From Tieghemostelium lacteum (lineage: Eukaryota > Evosea > Eumycetozoa > Dictyosteliales > Raperosteliaceae): a stretch of DNA of 64,000 nt. Below are positions 1 to 12,710 of the stretch, piece by piece. Position 1 is the stretch's first letter, and each line of letters begins with the position of its first letter. A program made the position numbers and the translations under genes. The stretch is from contig LODT01000037.1 in NCBI GenBank assembly GCA_001606155.1, forward strand, positions 868,001 through 932,000, in the 5' to 3' direction. The notes below the pieces were generated by a model, which was not told the origin of the DNA, ran no database searches, and worked only from the letters and a program-made list of their open reading frames with translations.

Positions 1-2996
1 TTTGAATGGTTTCAGCTTGAGAGTCGTTGACTTTCTTCATGTCTTCGAGTTCCTCTTCGTATTTCTTCTTGAGTTTCTCCAAACCGGAACGGAGTTTTTG
101 TTCTTCTTGGAGGTCTTCTTCCAAATCACGAACCTTGTCTTCGGCAGATTTCTTTTGGAGTGAGAGATTCTCAATAGCTAATTTCTTCTCATCCAATTCC
201 ATTTCCATATCGTCGACACGAATTTGGAGTTCTCTCTTTTGACTTTCAAGAGCGTCTTTAGAGTCATACATAGCTTTGAGAGCTTCTTTTTCGTTCTTCA
301 ATTGTTTCTGGAGATCGTGAACATTGGATTCAGTCTCTTTGAGTGATTTCTCCAATTTATCCTTGTGAGTGGTTTGTTCAGAGAGAGAAGATTTAAGTTC
401 GAGGATTTCTCTGTCTTTCTCTTTGATTTCCTTCTCAAAGTTACGTCTCTTGAGGAGTGGACGAGCTTTGGAGAACAATTTCCACCATGGCCATGATTTG
501 AAGTCAATGTAGGCACGGAGATTTTGTTGAATGATACGGGCAGCAATAGTGTGTTCACGAGCTTGTCTGTAGGCTTTTCTTTGGATCCAACCTCTGGCAG
601 CAGCTTGGATGGATTTGATAATCTCAGAGATACGTTGTTCTCTAGCCTCTTCAATACGGGCCAATTGACCAGCTCTAAAGAAGACTTTAGTAATACCGAA
701 ACGGTATTGTTCTGGGTCAACTTTGAGATGTTTCAAAATGGCATCAGTGGCCTTTTGAGAGTCTTCAGCGTCTCTTGGGACATTGGTGGCAAGGAGGTAA
801 TATCTCTTGACAAAATCAGCGTAGATGATTCTGTTAGGGAAACCTTTACGAGTGATACGGATACCTTCCAAGACACCATTGCAACGTAATTGTTCCAAAA
901 CAACTTTATCCTCCAAACGAGCTGGTAATTGTTTGTTGTTTGGAATGATACAACGGACAAAGTGTGGGTTGGTGGTCTCCAAAGTGGCCATCAATGAACT
1001 TAATTGTTCCTTGTATTGGGCAGCAACAGTGATAAAGTTGGCACCTTTCTTGGCTCTGGAGGCGATGGCTGGGTCATTGAAGAGTTTGGTGACCAAAACA
1101 TCAGAACTGTCTTTGAAGCACAATTCGAGATCTTGTTGGAGTGGATCTTTGTTCTTTTCGAGCCAATCTTGAATCTCGTACATGACTTGACCAGCATAAT
1201 GGGTGATTCCAAATTCGGTTTTGCTGAAACGTGGTTCTTCGTATTTTGGATGTTTCTTGGAGAAGTGAGAGTGTAATTTGGTGATAAGAGTGGTATCAGT
1301 GGCGTTAGGGAATACAGATTGTTCATCGAGTAAGGCCAAAACACCTGGTGGTTGACGACCATCAATCAAATCAATAGTGGCTTGTGAATCCAAACCAAAA
1401 TCAATGAAAGTCCAGTTAATCTTCTCACGGAGGTATTCCTCTTGTTCGAGTTTGAACATGTGGTGATTGAAGAATTGTTGGAGTTTCTCATTGGTATAGT
1501 TGATACACAATTGTTCAAAACTGTTGACTTTGAAGATTTCAAAACCAGAGATATCCAAAACACCAATAAAGTAGGCTTTTCTTTCTTGACAGAGGACTTG
1601 GTTGATCTTCTTTACCAACCACAAGAAGAGACGACCATAGAGGGCTTTGACGAGGGCATCTCTTGAGGAACCAGATTTCTCTGGGTTCAAGTGTTGAGCA
1701 ACCAAATCTCTACCGGCTAAGATACGTGGTTCAATAAGAGCTTTCTCCAATTGAGCTGGGTTGACACCGAGGACGGTGGCAGCATTGTTGAGTGAGGTCT
1801 TGTCCTTGAGAAGTGCACCATCACCAACGGTTCCCTTGTCAAATTTGACATTACCTAAATGCAAGATACCAGCAACAACCTTGAGAACTGATAATTGTTC
1901 TTCTGGGGTGAAACCTACGATATTCATAGCATTTCTGGTGGCTTTGTACTCTTCAACATCACTGAGACCTTTGATATCAGTGCAACCTGATTTATTCAAA
2001 TAGTTGAATGTCTCTGGTCCAGAGAGGAAGAGTTGTTTCTTTTCATCAGAAGAGGCACCAGCCAATAATTGATAGAAAATGTGATAATTTCTTTCAGATT
2101 CAGCTTGGAATACGACTCTGCTCTTTTCCAAAAGATAAGATTGGATAGAAGCACCACTAATGAAACCGGCACTGTTGAATTGAATTTCAATGAATTTACC
2201 GAAACGTGAAGAGTTGTTGTTTCTTGTGGTTTTGGCATTACCAAAAGCTTCAAGAATTGGATTGGCTTGAAGAATTTGTTGTTCCAAAAGACCACCACTG
2301 GTTCTACCTGCAACTGAGGCAAGGTATTGAATTACCTTTTTGGTATTTTCAGTTTTACCAGCACCAGACTCACCAGTAATCAATAAAGATTGATTTTGGT
2401 GATTCTCCAACATGTTTCTGTAGGCAGTATCTGAAATGGCAAAAATGTGTGGTGCAACTTCACTTCTTCTACGACCTTTGAAGAGGTCAACCATCTCTTG
2501 AGTGTAGATTGGAATTCTCTTGAATGGATTTACAGCTACCAAGAAAAGTCCAGAGTAAGTCTAAAAAAAATATAAAAAATATTAATATTAATATCATGGT
2601 TTTTTTTTTTTGAACAAAAAGGGGTTGATGATGAGGGGTACATACGTAAATGAGATCTTGACCATAACGAACTTTAAGATTATGGAATACAGCTGGTTCA
2701 TTGAGATATGAGAGTTCAGACATATCTTCAACACCATCAAATTTGACTGGATTTCTTTGGTTGGCATCATCCTTTTTGACAGTACGGTTAGAGGTACCAT
2801 CTTGAGTTTTGAAGGTAAAGGTATCAGCAGTCTCAGAGACAATTTCACCACATTCAAAAGAATCTCTTTCTTTTGGATCTGGGTTATACCAAATGTATCT
2901 CTTATCGGAAGCAGTCAATTTGAAGAGCTCAGAATCACCAGTCTTCATCTTGAGATACTTGTGATAATCTGAATTACGATCATGAATTGGATTCAT
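1..2996 (-). CDS. mhcA: Myosin II heavy chain, N-terminal ~970 residues (partial)
   Basis: Conventional myosin heavy chain, the actin motor of cytokinesis and cortical contraction. Exon 1 is 2646-2996 and exon 2 runs from 2560 off the left edge. The 85-nt intron (2561-2645) joins in frame after residue 117 (DLIY|TYSG). Seen: the start MNPIHDRNSDYHKYLK, almost that of D. discoideum mhcA; P-loop GESGAGKT at 2351-2374 (about residue 180, as in the family); switch II DISGFE near 1545; converter, lever-arm and light-chain-binding region around 480-650; then the start of the coiled-coil rod (EEELEDMKKVND at the edge). Codon use is richer in C and G at third positions than in neighbours, as expected for an abundant protein. 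Family length is about 2,100 residues, so more than half the gene, mostly rod, lies outside the window. Confidence 0.98.
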
Positions 2997-3743
2997 TTTT
3001 TCTTAATTCTTAGTTTTTGTTCTAATTTTACAAATAACAATAAATCTAAAATACAATAATAAATAAGATTTGTTAATATATGATTATGAAAATTATTTAC
3101 ACTGAAAAATTCAAATAAAATTTTTTAAAAATTTTTAATTTAAAACCCATTTTAAATGTTTTTAATTGAATTTGATTGGTTTTTTGGTTTTTTTGAAGTG
3201 TTAGATTTTTGAACTGTGTGTGTTAAAAATATATACATCAAATATATTTTATATTTACTTATTGTAAAATATTATATCTAACTTCTTTTTTTTAGAATGT
3301 GTTGTAGTGTGTGTGATATTTTATGTTTAAAATCAAATATCATGGGTTTCTTTTGGTTTAGAGTGTGTCGTATATTACAACAATAGATTTTGTACTTACA
3401 TGATATAAATAAAAAAGAGAGATATTAAATTAAAAATAAATAAATATTAAAACTTAATAAATCTTTCAACAATGAAATTAAAAATATGAAAAAGAAAAAA
3501 AAAAAAAAAAACTAATCTAAAGCAAAAAACAATTCAATTTTTTTCAAAAAACCAACCTTTTTATTTGAAAAAGACCCAATTTTTATAAAATTTTAAAAGA
3601 AAATGAAATAATTTCAAACTGAAAAACTTTACCTGCAAACCCAAAAATTCAATGAAAATTTGAGTGAAAATTACAGTATTACTATTTTCTTAAATATGCA
3701 ACATGTTAATATAATGAAATGATTTTGATGATGATTTTGTTTA
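2997..3743. promoter_or_regulatory. mhcA upstream region, also EDC4 3' flank
   Basis: Gene-free, AT-rich stretch upstream of mhcA (transcribed leftward). It holds two perfect TGTGTGTG boxes at 3215-3222 and 3308-3315, the second inside a longer GT-rich run (3298-3315). These match the G-box type sequence known for Dictyostelium GBF, but function here is inference. On the minus strand a strong donor (GTAAGT, first base 3399) and a TTAG acceptor about 25 nt before the mhcA ATG would allow a 5'-UTR intron of about 375 nt. An A-tract lies at about 3490-3511. The right-hand ~100 nt should be the EDC4 3' UTR. Confidence 0.35.
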
Positions 3744-6700
3744 TTATTCTTTGATTAGATTTTTAATAGAGTTTACATAGTAAGGATAGACAGCTTGTAA
3801 ATGTAGCTGTTGATCTATTCTATTTCTGAGAGAGGTAAATATTTTCTTTGCAACATCGGGTCTGGCACAATTTGTGATATCAAATACAGATAGACCCTCT
3901 TTTATCCAACGTAGTTTAGTTTCAGGGTCGTTTGGATTGGCAAGGTCAATAGTGAGTTGTTGTATCAATGACAATATGGTATTTTGTGGAAGTTGAGGTT
4001 GTTTACTCAACACTGTAACAGGGTCTAATAAAGAACACAATCCAACAACCATTGAAAGGTTACTGGCATTCAATGAGTAATTAAGTGCATTTACATAGTC
4101 ACCCTTATCTATAAATGCCTTCAATGCTGGAAATTGTGAGAATAGTTTCAAAGCATTTGCAGAGGTCAATGAGTTTTGAGCGGTAACAGTACTAGGGGTA
4201 CTAGTATGAGGTGACTGTATTTGTGGTGATGGTATAGGTTGCATTTGATTTATTGGTAGATTTGGCATAGATGACATTTGTGGCATTGGTGGAGGTGGTG
4301 GTTGTGACATGTTATATTGCGAATATTGCATCATATCTGGCATACCAGTGGATCCACGTCCCATAGGAGAAGATTGGTGATATCCCATCATTGGGTTATT
4401 AAATTGTGGTATTGGTGGAGGTGGTATTTGTTGTTGCTGTTGTTGTTGTTGTACAATAGATTTCATATCAGAAAGTAGAGATTCACGATCTTTTAATAAC
4501 TGTTGCATAACTAGATCATTTTGATCTTTTAGAAGTTTAAATTCATCTTGAATGGATTTCTGAATGGAAAGGTGTTGGGCTTGACCAGTCAATGTCTGAT
4601 GTTGAATAGATTCTTGGAAACCTTTAGAATAGACAAATGACAGATTCTTAAACATCTCTTTACAACTCTTTTCAAAACCAGGAATCAGAATACTCTTGAA
4701 ATAATTTAAAAATACAGATTCAATTTGTTGTTGTACCATCGTTTCAAAAGTCTCCGAAGTCAATGTACCCTTGAGTTGTGTTGTAAGATTCTCAGTGGCC
4801 TTTGTAGTAATCTTTTTCATATAGTCTACAGTCAACTTTGTCATTGTTGTCTCAAGACTCTGTTGAATTTGTTTTTCCATACCTTGGGTGAGTGTTGTCA
4901 GTTCCTTTTTGACAATTTTCTCTAAATTACTCTTTACTGTGCTTTGAATGGTTTGATGTACAACAATCAACAACTTCTCTTGTTTCTCTCTTTCCAAATT
5001 CTCTCTTTCCAATCTTTCTTTCTCAATGACATTAAACTGATTAATCATTGATTTCTCTAATCTATTAAATAGACTATTTTCCATTTCTTTTAATAAATGA
5101 GATATATCACCATTTGAACCATTCATACTACTAGTAGTTGCAGTAGTAGTAGAAGTGTTTTGAACTTGTGGTTGCTGAGGTTGTGGTGGAGGAGATACTA
5201 GACTAGCATTTGGAACTGGTAAAGCCTTTTGAGGTGTCAATGAATTAGAAGAGGTATTGGCAGCAGAACCTTTATGTGGTGGATTTAAAACTGGTATATT
5301 AAGAGGAGGTGGGATAAATGATGGAGTGACATTTACTTTTTCTTTAAGTTTTTGTGTTGGTAATGGTGATGTATTACTATTGCTATTGGTAGTTGTTGGA
5401 ATTGGTGGTGATGAAATTTTACCAGTTGATGTTGTTGCTGTGGTTTTTTGATTTGGTGATGTATTTGCTTGTTGAGTTGCTCCTACAATACCAAGTGATT
5501 GATTGGATTTGGATTTTACAATTGTAACTCCTGAACCTCCTGCAACAGCATTTGACAGCATATCCTTTTGAGTTGAGGTCTTTTCACTAGCTGTCAAATG
5601 TGGTGATTGTAATGGTGATGTTGATGAACTTGATGAGGACAATGTTGGTGATGGTAATGATGCATCATTAACAGATAGCTGGTCTTTAGTCTTATTAACC
5701 TTTTTCTTTTTCTTTTTATCTTTTGGAGTGGTAGTTGATGTTGTAGTTGTAGTAGATGCATTACGTGTACTATCATCTTGTAAATCAGGATCTGGTAAAG
5801 ATACTGGAGGTGGTGATGAAAAGCTTTTAGGAGTCAACAAAATCATATCTAAATCTTCATCTTGGTTACCAGATGGATTAGCAGTGCTACTGTTTACAGT
5901 GGCATCTATATCACCTTCAGTAGTTTCCTCTGATCCTTGTTGACCAAATTTAAATTTAGAATCCAAGAATTTAAATATAGAAACTTCAATGTTGTTTCCA
6001 GATGCATCTTCACCGTTATCCAATTGATCCAATTGTTGAATATACTGATGATCGGATAGAGAATATTCATCCGATGGCAGATACCGATCTGCTAATACTA
6101 TACGATATCTATACACACCAACAGATTGGAATGAATAGATATAGAAATTCTTTTGTTCTCTTTGAGCGACCATAGATTGCCCACCCATCATTGGGTTCTG
6201 AGGTACTTGGTCGTAAGGGAAAGATTTTAGTGTAAAACTAAAAATTGGAGATTTCAAATCAAAATGTGTAACAAAATCAAAATGTGGTTCAGACTCGTGA
6301 TTCGATGGAATATCCAAATGCAAACAATAGCATTTATGGTCATTACTATCGGCAATGAGGAGATACTGGTCTCTGTAGGTCACCAAATTGTAGTCTTGGT
6401 GTAAAGGTGGTCTGAAAGTTATAGATTGCACAAGTTCAAAGTTTCCACCCAACCCAAGACGAACTAATAAAACCTCAGTTTGTTGTGTACTAAGAAGTAA
6501 GACATTTTCTTGAACAAACTGAATAAATCTAAATCTCTTCTGAGAACCTGGATATTTTCTAGAGTATATCAGTTGAGCTTCCAAAGCTCCACTGCTGATA
6601 TCCGATGTGTCATAGACATTGACAGTACCTTCGTTGGTACATATAGCCAGTTTAGTACCATCAGCATTAAAACACACACCGTAGATGGTTTCTTTGGGTG

Positions 6701-7419
6701 GTGCTTGAATTTTTAGAATTGGGTCTTTTCCAGCGTAGATGTTGAACAAGTACACTGGTTGTGAGTCTACAGAGACCATAGGACATGCAGCTAGTACACC
6801 CATTTGAGTTGGGTGCCATACTACAAAAGAGAAATGTGCACTTTTAGATGAACCACTACTGACACTGTTACTAGGGTAGGGAATCTGACATGTCAGTAGA
6901 GTTTGAATCTGTTGAGTGTCACCAGATACCTTGGATATGCTGTATATGAATATATCAGATTCAGTACACACTGAAATGATATCAATAGACTCACTGTGAA
7001 ATTGTACGTCTATTGCCTCTTTAAAGTCATTCTTTATCAATGCCTTATTCGAAGAGGATCCATCTAAAATTCTAACTTTTCCCTTAATGATATAACAAAT
7101 GTAGTTGGTATTGGTTGTTATATAGTTCCCCAAAAAGTTATCTTTCTTTGTGGATATTATTGTAAGAGTCTGTGACTCAATCTCTCTATTAACTTTTGAT
7201 AATTTTCCACTATCAATACTTATATTTCTACCATTAATTCTCATACCCTGATGAGTTATATTAGAATATTGTTTTGCACCTTCATTTACAGGTTTAATAT
7301 GACTTTGTTTTTTTTTTTTGTTACCAAAATATATAAAGTTAGAATTTAGAAAGTAAATTTACTTTTGTAATAAACTAATACCTACAAAAATGATGAAATT
7401 GAAGGTTGTTTTGTATTTA

Positions 7420-7450
<31 letters not shown>

Positions 7451-7654
7451 TGTTTGAGTATTTAAATTAGCAGCACTATTGTTTAGGGATGGAGGTGGTG
7501 TAATATTTCTAAAAAATCTCATTACATCATCCCCGTTATCAGTAGGTGTTGGTGCTGTGCTTATTTGACTCCCACTACCACTCATATTAGTTGTAGTTTG
7601 ACTATCTTGTTGCTGTTGTTGTTGTTGTTGTTTCTCCATTGAATTGGACAACAT
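3744..7654 (-). CDS. edc4: Enhancer of mRNA-decapping protein 4 (Ge-1/EDC4) homologue
   Basis: P-body scaffold that links decapping factors DCP1/DCP2. Two exons: 7386-7654 (MLSNSMEKQQQ..., Gln and Asn rich) and 3744-7302, with an 83-nt intron 7303-7385 (donor GTAGGT). The join restores frame (SISSF|FHIKPVNEG) and gives about 1,275 residues, close to animal EDC4 (about 1,400). The N-terminal third has WD40-type blades (for example HFSFVVWHPTQMGVLAACP and VCFNADGTKLAICTNEG). The middle is low complexity (Ser/Thr/Pro). A long charged amphipathic region, probably coiled coil (EKERLERENLEREKQEKL), follows. The C-terminal domain is helical and Ge-1-like (ALKAFIDKGDYVNALNYSLN). The donor choice skips a stop lying in the intron. 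The weakest point is the A-rich sequence before the acceptor. Confidence 0.8.
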
Positions 7655-7807
7655 TTGAAAAAGTTTCTATCAATTCATATGATGACATTAGACATCTTCA
7701 CCATAAGTTAACTTAAAAACACTATACATACATCCATTTTTCAAAAAAGATCAATATTTTCTATTTAGAGGATCTTCACACTTTTATTAATTTCAAAAGT
7801 CTAAAAA

Positions 7808-8493
7808 ATGAGAAAAAATTATCAAAATAAAAAAAAAAAAAATTCAGAGCTTTTGGACTTCATGAATTTTCTAACAAAATTAAAATTTAATGCAACAACT
7901 ACAAATTATGGTATAATAAGGTCATCTTTAATACAGCCATTGAAACCAATTCTACTAAATAAGAGTATTGGTCAGTTTAAAATTGAAAGTATTGCTATAG
8001 AAAAGAGTAATACCAATATTGGTTATATATCAAAATATGGAATAATAGGTAATAGTGCAAATATAAATATAAAGGATTTAAATAGTAGAATGAATTATAC
8101 AACTGGTAAACCACCACCACCTTTAGGTAGAGGTCCAATCACAGTTTCTTCAAAGAGAGAGGCATTTTTAATCTATTCTACAACATTACTTTTATTAGCT
8201 GTTGTCTCTATTATTTTATATCAAACCTATGAGAGATACAAAGAATTACGTAGGTGTTTCAATATATCTAATAATTAGAGTATCTTTTAATTCTAACTAA
8301 CTAAACTCCATTTATAAATACAGAACAAGTTGACAAGATTTCAAGGGATTTAGAAAATATATCAGATCAAGATATAGCAGATTTCATAAAGAGTAAACAA
8401 GAGTCAATTAAAATACTAGAACAGGTAGAACAAACTTCTAAAAACATGTCTTCACAGTATGTTATGCCACCAAAAGATAGAATTATTAAATAA
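7808..8493 (+). CDS. Small single-pass membrane protein, possibly mitochondrial
   Basis: Family not recognised. Exons 7808-8249 and 8324-8493, intron of 74 nt with donor GTAGGT and acceptor ATACAG, in frame, giving 203 residues. The N-terminus is very basic (KNYQNKKKKN), followed by a Lys/Ser/Asn-rich, acid-poor region. A second Met at residue 19 (MNFLTKLKF) may be the real start and would look more like a mitochondrial presequence. A proline-rich patch (KPPPPLGRGP, about residues 101-110) precedes one hydrophobic segment (about 119-139). The C-terminal tail, mostly from exon 2, is charged, probably a helix or coiled coil (ISRDLENISDQDIADFIKSK). Divergent from EDC4 (153 bp between starts) and convergent with the next gene (40 bp between stops). 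Mitochondrial location is inference only. Confidence 0.6.
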
Positions 8494-8533
8494 ACTCTAC
8501 AACCTAGTGTCACAATTAAATGTAAATTCTTTT

Positions 8534-9246
8534 TCAACATTTAAACCAAGGATTCAAATCTTCTTCTTCTTCTTCATCATCTTTATCCAAATCTATTACC
8601 TGATTTTCATTTTCATCCAAGCTATCATCGCTTTGATAAAATACCTCATTTAGAGATACTTTATTGATTGATGAAAGTGATCTAAGATGAAATGGTTTAA
8701 AATCAACTGGTAGAATGTTATCTGCCAACTTGATTGACAAGAGAAATGTTTGAAATTCCTCTAACGAATAGAGAGTCTGTAATATAAATTTTCCACTAAA
8801 TGATTTATTCTATGATTTTATTAATATTATCATAATGAATTATTCAATGAAAATTCATACATACCTTATATCCAATAGTGGTTGTATTGGTTTTTTCAAA
8901 ATTCTTATTTTCAATTACCTCTTGAACTAGTAATTGAAAGAATTTCATTGTGAGAAGATTAATAAAATCATAGGAACTATCTGATAGAGTTATTTTACCA
9001 TTTGGAGATGGATTTCTCTTTAATGAAAGATTTTGAATGATTTTATTGATACTCTCACGACTGTATATATATTTTTAGACTTGTTAGAAAATTTATTATT
9101 ATGATTTAAAAATAAATAAATGACTCTAAACACATATATATGTATTTAATAACAATTCTATTATTGGTTGTTGCGTGTTTTACTCACTCTAAAACCTTTT
9201 TCATTGTGATGAGTTCTAACTCTGTTTTGGTATATTTGAATTCCAT
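8534..9246 (-). CDS. Putative histone-fold protein (CENP-X/MHF2- or TAF-like)
   Basis: Three exons, all joins in frame: 9188-9246, 8865-9060 and 8534-8776 (introns 127 and 88 nt), 165 residues. Predicted pattern: short helix (RESINKIIQNL), loop, long amphipathic helix (DFINLLTMKFFQLLVQEVI), loop, then short helix (YSLEEFQTFLLSI). This is the spacing of a histone fold and reads most like CENP-X/MHF2, a partner in the FANCM/centromere complex. TAF-like or polymerase-epsilon histone-fold subunits are alternatives. The C-terminus is a strongly acidic tail (DDSLDENENQ, DKDDEEEEEDL) not typical of CENP-X. The fold call is by eye and should be treated as tentative; the gene model is firmer than the name. 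Confidence 0.5.
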
Positions 9247-9694
9247 TTTAATCACCTCTGTATAATTTCATTGAATAAAAAAAAAAAATATAAAAAAACC
9301 ACTTAATCAACCCCCATCACACGTTGTTATTTTAAATAAAAATCAATTTTCCACAAATAGATCTGATCAGATGACATTTTTCTAAATAAGGTTTTACTCT
9401 AAAAATAGTTCTCTTCATCTGTTTTTTTTTTTTATTTTTTTTTTCAAATATTGATTTTTTCGAATTCCCATTAACAATCAAATGTTTAATAGATACAGAG
9501 AGAAAGAGTTAGTATTTAACTAAAAATTCATTTTTTTTATTTTTTTTATTTTTTATTTTTATTTTTTTTTTTTGTTTTTATACAACAGAATCATGTGCAT
9601 TAATATTTTTGATAGAATTTAGATTAAAAAGATAATTAGAATAGTCAATATAAAAATAATCAATAATAATATTGTAACAAAGGAGTAGTTTGAT
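9247..9694. promoter_or_regulatory. Divergent upstream region with oligo-T tracts and a GATC palindrome
   Basis: Shared upstream space between the histone-fold gene (leftward) and the phosphatase gene (rightward). It holds several T-runs of 8 to 10 (about 9421-9570), typical of dictyostelid promoters, and a perfect 12-bp palindrome ATCTGATCAGAT at 9361-9372. No ORF of note. Confidence 0.3.
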
Positions 9695-12600
9695 ATGGGG
9701 AATTTGATAGGTGTCAGTAGAACACCACCTAAATTATCAGATTTATTACAGGTAAACAACCTACCAGTTTCCCCAAGCAGTACTAGTGGTAACAAACCAC
9801 CAATATCACCTAAATCATCAGTACCTATACAACAACAACAACAGCAGCAACAACAAAATGCACCTATAGTAGTGGAACTTTTCAGTTCATATCTTTTCAT
9901 GTGGAGAGTTTATGTGGATCACAAAAACCAGTTGATGATTCAGTATGACCCAGTCGATTTATTACAGTTTAAAAAATTTAATAGCAATGATTGTTATATA
10001 GTTTTACATGTTATCAATAACAGCGAGTTATATAAACAGATACAACATTTTCAAGAGAATAGTAGTGGATGTAGAAGTGCTACTACAAGTTTAAAATCTG
10101 TAATACCGCCAAATTTGATACATTATCATCACCAACAACATCAATTATTTCATAATTTACATCATAACAACCAACAACAACAACAACAACAAACAACAAC
10201 AACAACTTCAACTTTAACATCAACATCATCTAATGATGATATAACAAGTTTAAAGTCATTTATGACTTCCGCACAATCAGAGCTAACACCAAGAGGATTA
10301 TCATGTCCTGCTGGTGTATTTTCATTTGATCCAATTTCTCATATTGAAACTGAAGAGGTAAAATATATATTTTTATATTTAAACACAAAGCACAAGGGAT
10401 AAACTCTAATATATATTTTTATAATTTTTATAAAATCAAATTTAGATATCACACGATGTATATATCTGGAATGGAAAGAATTCAGACCCATTAACGAAAG
10501 CATTTTGTATTGCAAAAGGATTTGATTTTGTAAAGGCATTAAAGTATAGTGATACAAACAAACATAGAAATGAACCCGATAGTAACAGTAGTAACAACTG
10601 TAAAAAAGATGATAAAATGTATTGGAAGTTACCAAATACATCCTTAATTATTCAAAAACTTTTTCAAGCTACAACAGAGACATTATCACCTAATAGTAAC
10701 AAGAGTAATAGTAGCTTTGGTGCATTATCAAATTATTTTATAGATGATCTAACACCACAATTAGATAAATCCATTAATAGTCCTAGTAATCAACAACAAA
10801 ATCTTTATAATAATTTTCATATTTTTAAAAGAATTATTAAAAAGAATTTTCCACATTTATTAAGTATACCAACTTTACCAACTCCAATTTCAGAATCATT
10901 ACCATCTCAACAACAACAACCACCAACACAACAACAACAACAAGATAATAATTTAGAGGTAAAATTTCAAAATATTTTAGATTTTAATACAACTACAACC
11001 ACAACTACAACTACAACCACTAGCAGTACAACTGCTAAGGATAATGATAATGATACCTTTCCAACTTTACCAAAATTCAATCCAAAATATGAAGTTTTAC
11101 GAAAATTATCATCTCATAAAACTAACCATGTACAGAATACAGAGTTACCAGTAATTACTCTACCAAATACCATCAACAACATTAGTAGTAATAATAATAA
11201 TACTACTATTACTAGTAATAACAATAATAACTTAATTGCATCAATAGATAGCAATAATATAACAACTACCACAACAACCTCATCAATAAAAGATGAAACC
11301 ACAACATTAACATCACCAAATAGTTCAGGAAAAAGTACAACTGGTATAACAATACAAACAACTTCAACATCTTCAAAATCAATACCATTTATACCAAAAT
11401 TACCAATTAATTTAATTAAATCAACAAGTTTACCATCACCACCTCCAATTATACCAAAGTTAGATTTACCACCTAAACTTGTATCTAATGATAATAGTTC
11501 TTCTTCTCAGAATAACAATAATAATAATAATAATAATAATGAAGATATTCCAATACAACCAAAACCAACAATTAAAAAAACCATTGTACCATTATTAAAT
11601 CTAAGTAAACAAAATTCATGTTCATCAATACAGATACCACAATGTTTAAATCAGTCAACTATATCAAATATATCTAAACAACAGATAAAGATACCAACTA
11701 TAGTTACAACAACATCATCATCAACTACAACTACCAAATCACCACCTTTAACACCCAGAACATATATCGAACAGTATGCAAACGGTGGACATTTACCACT
11801 GACTCAAATTATACAAATGACACAACGTGAACAAATTAACTATTTTGAACCTATTCTCAATCAGATTACTGAGGATATATTTTTAGGATCTAGAATACCA
11901 GCTGCAAATTTAAAGCTACTGAAGGACAATGGGATTACACATATCGTCAATTGCGCAGGTATGGTATGTAATAATCACTTTCCACAGGATTTCACTTATA
12001 AGACATTGTATATCAGTGATGGTATACAGGAAGACATTTGGTGTCTGTTCTATGAGGTTATAGATTTTATAGAAGAGGCTATTGAACAAGCTGGTAAAGT
12101 CTATATACACTGTCACCAAGGTATCTCTAGGAGCTCTGCATTTGTAATTTTGTATATCATGTGGAAACACGATTGGAATTTCCAAAAAGCACATGAATAC
12201 ACTAAAGAGATTAGATATATATCTAACCCAAATCCAGGGTTCACAGGTCAGTTGATTGTGTGGAGAAAGTTCTCAAAGATTCCTCTGTCTGCACAGGAAC
12301 CAAAACTCTTTAGAATGGTTCAGTTGCTAGGTAACATTATCGTTCCAAAACAGGTATACCAGATATCTTATCTGTCTCTAGACAGTAGATGCTGTTTTAT
12401 TCTTGTAGTTAGACATTGTATATATTTGTGGGTTGGTGAACATTGTACAGGACCAGTTCAAGAGTCATTTGTTGAAGCTGCCAGAAAAGCCATTACCAGA
12501 TTTCAAAAATATGAAAAACAGTCTAGTAATGTCATTGAGATTAAACAAGGTCAGGAAGATCAAGAGTTTTGGGAGATTCTGTCGTCCCAATCCCCTCCCC

Positions 12601-12710
12601 AACCACCTCAATCTGCATCTCCCAATTCGGTTGTCCCAACAGCAACCCTAACTGATAGCCAATCAACAACGACAACAACCACAACAACTATTATTAATTT
12701 TAGTTCCTAA
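9695..12710 (+). CDS. Dual-specificity (MAP kinase-type) phosphatase with gelsolin-like modules
   Basis: Exons 9695-10357 and 10446-12710; the 88-nt intron is phase 0 and the join TEE|ISHDVYIWNGKNSD is in frame; 975 residues. The N-terminal segment (VELFSSYLFMWRVY... DCYIVLHV... VYIWNGKNSDPLTKAFC) reads as a gelsolin/villin repeat. A long Asn/Thr/Gln/Ser-rich linker follows. The DSP domain starts near FEPILNQITEDIFLGSR and carries the signature VYIHCHQGISRSSAF with Cys at about residue 777 and the matching Arg. After it comes a second gelsolin-like module (SRCCFILVVRHCIYLWVGEHC). Plant MKP1 phosphatases pair a DSP with a gelsolin-like domain, so a MAPK phosphatase role is likely. The start MGNLIGVS fits an N-myristoylation site, which would place it on membranes (inference). 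Confidence 0.85.

Noticed and set aside
298-2322. Several ORFs on both strands inside mhcA exon 2
   Set aside because: All lie in other frames over the open myosin frame, which is continuous from 2560 to the left edge and matches the family throughout.
9619-9900. Minus-strand ORF with a long cysteine run
   Set aside because: It is the reverse complement of the Gln-repeat codons of the phosphatase exon 1; no independent gene signals.
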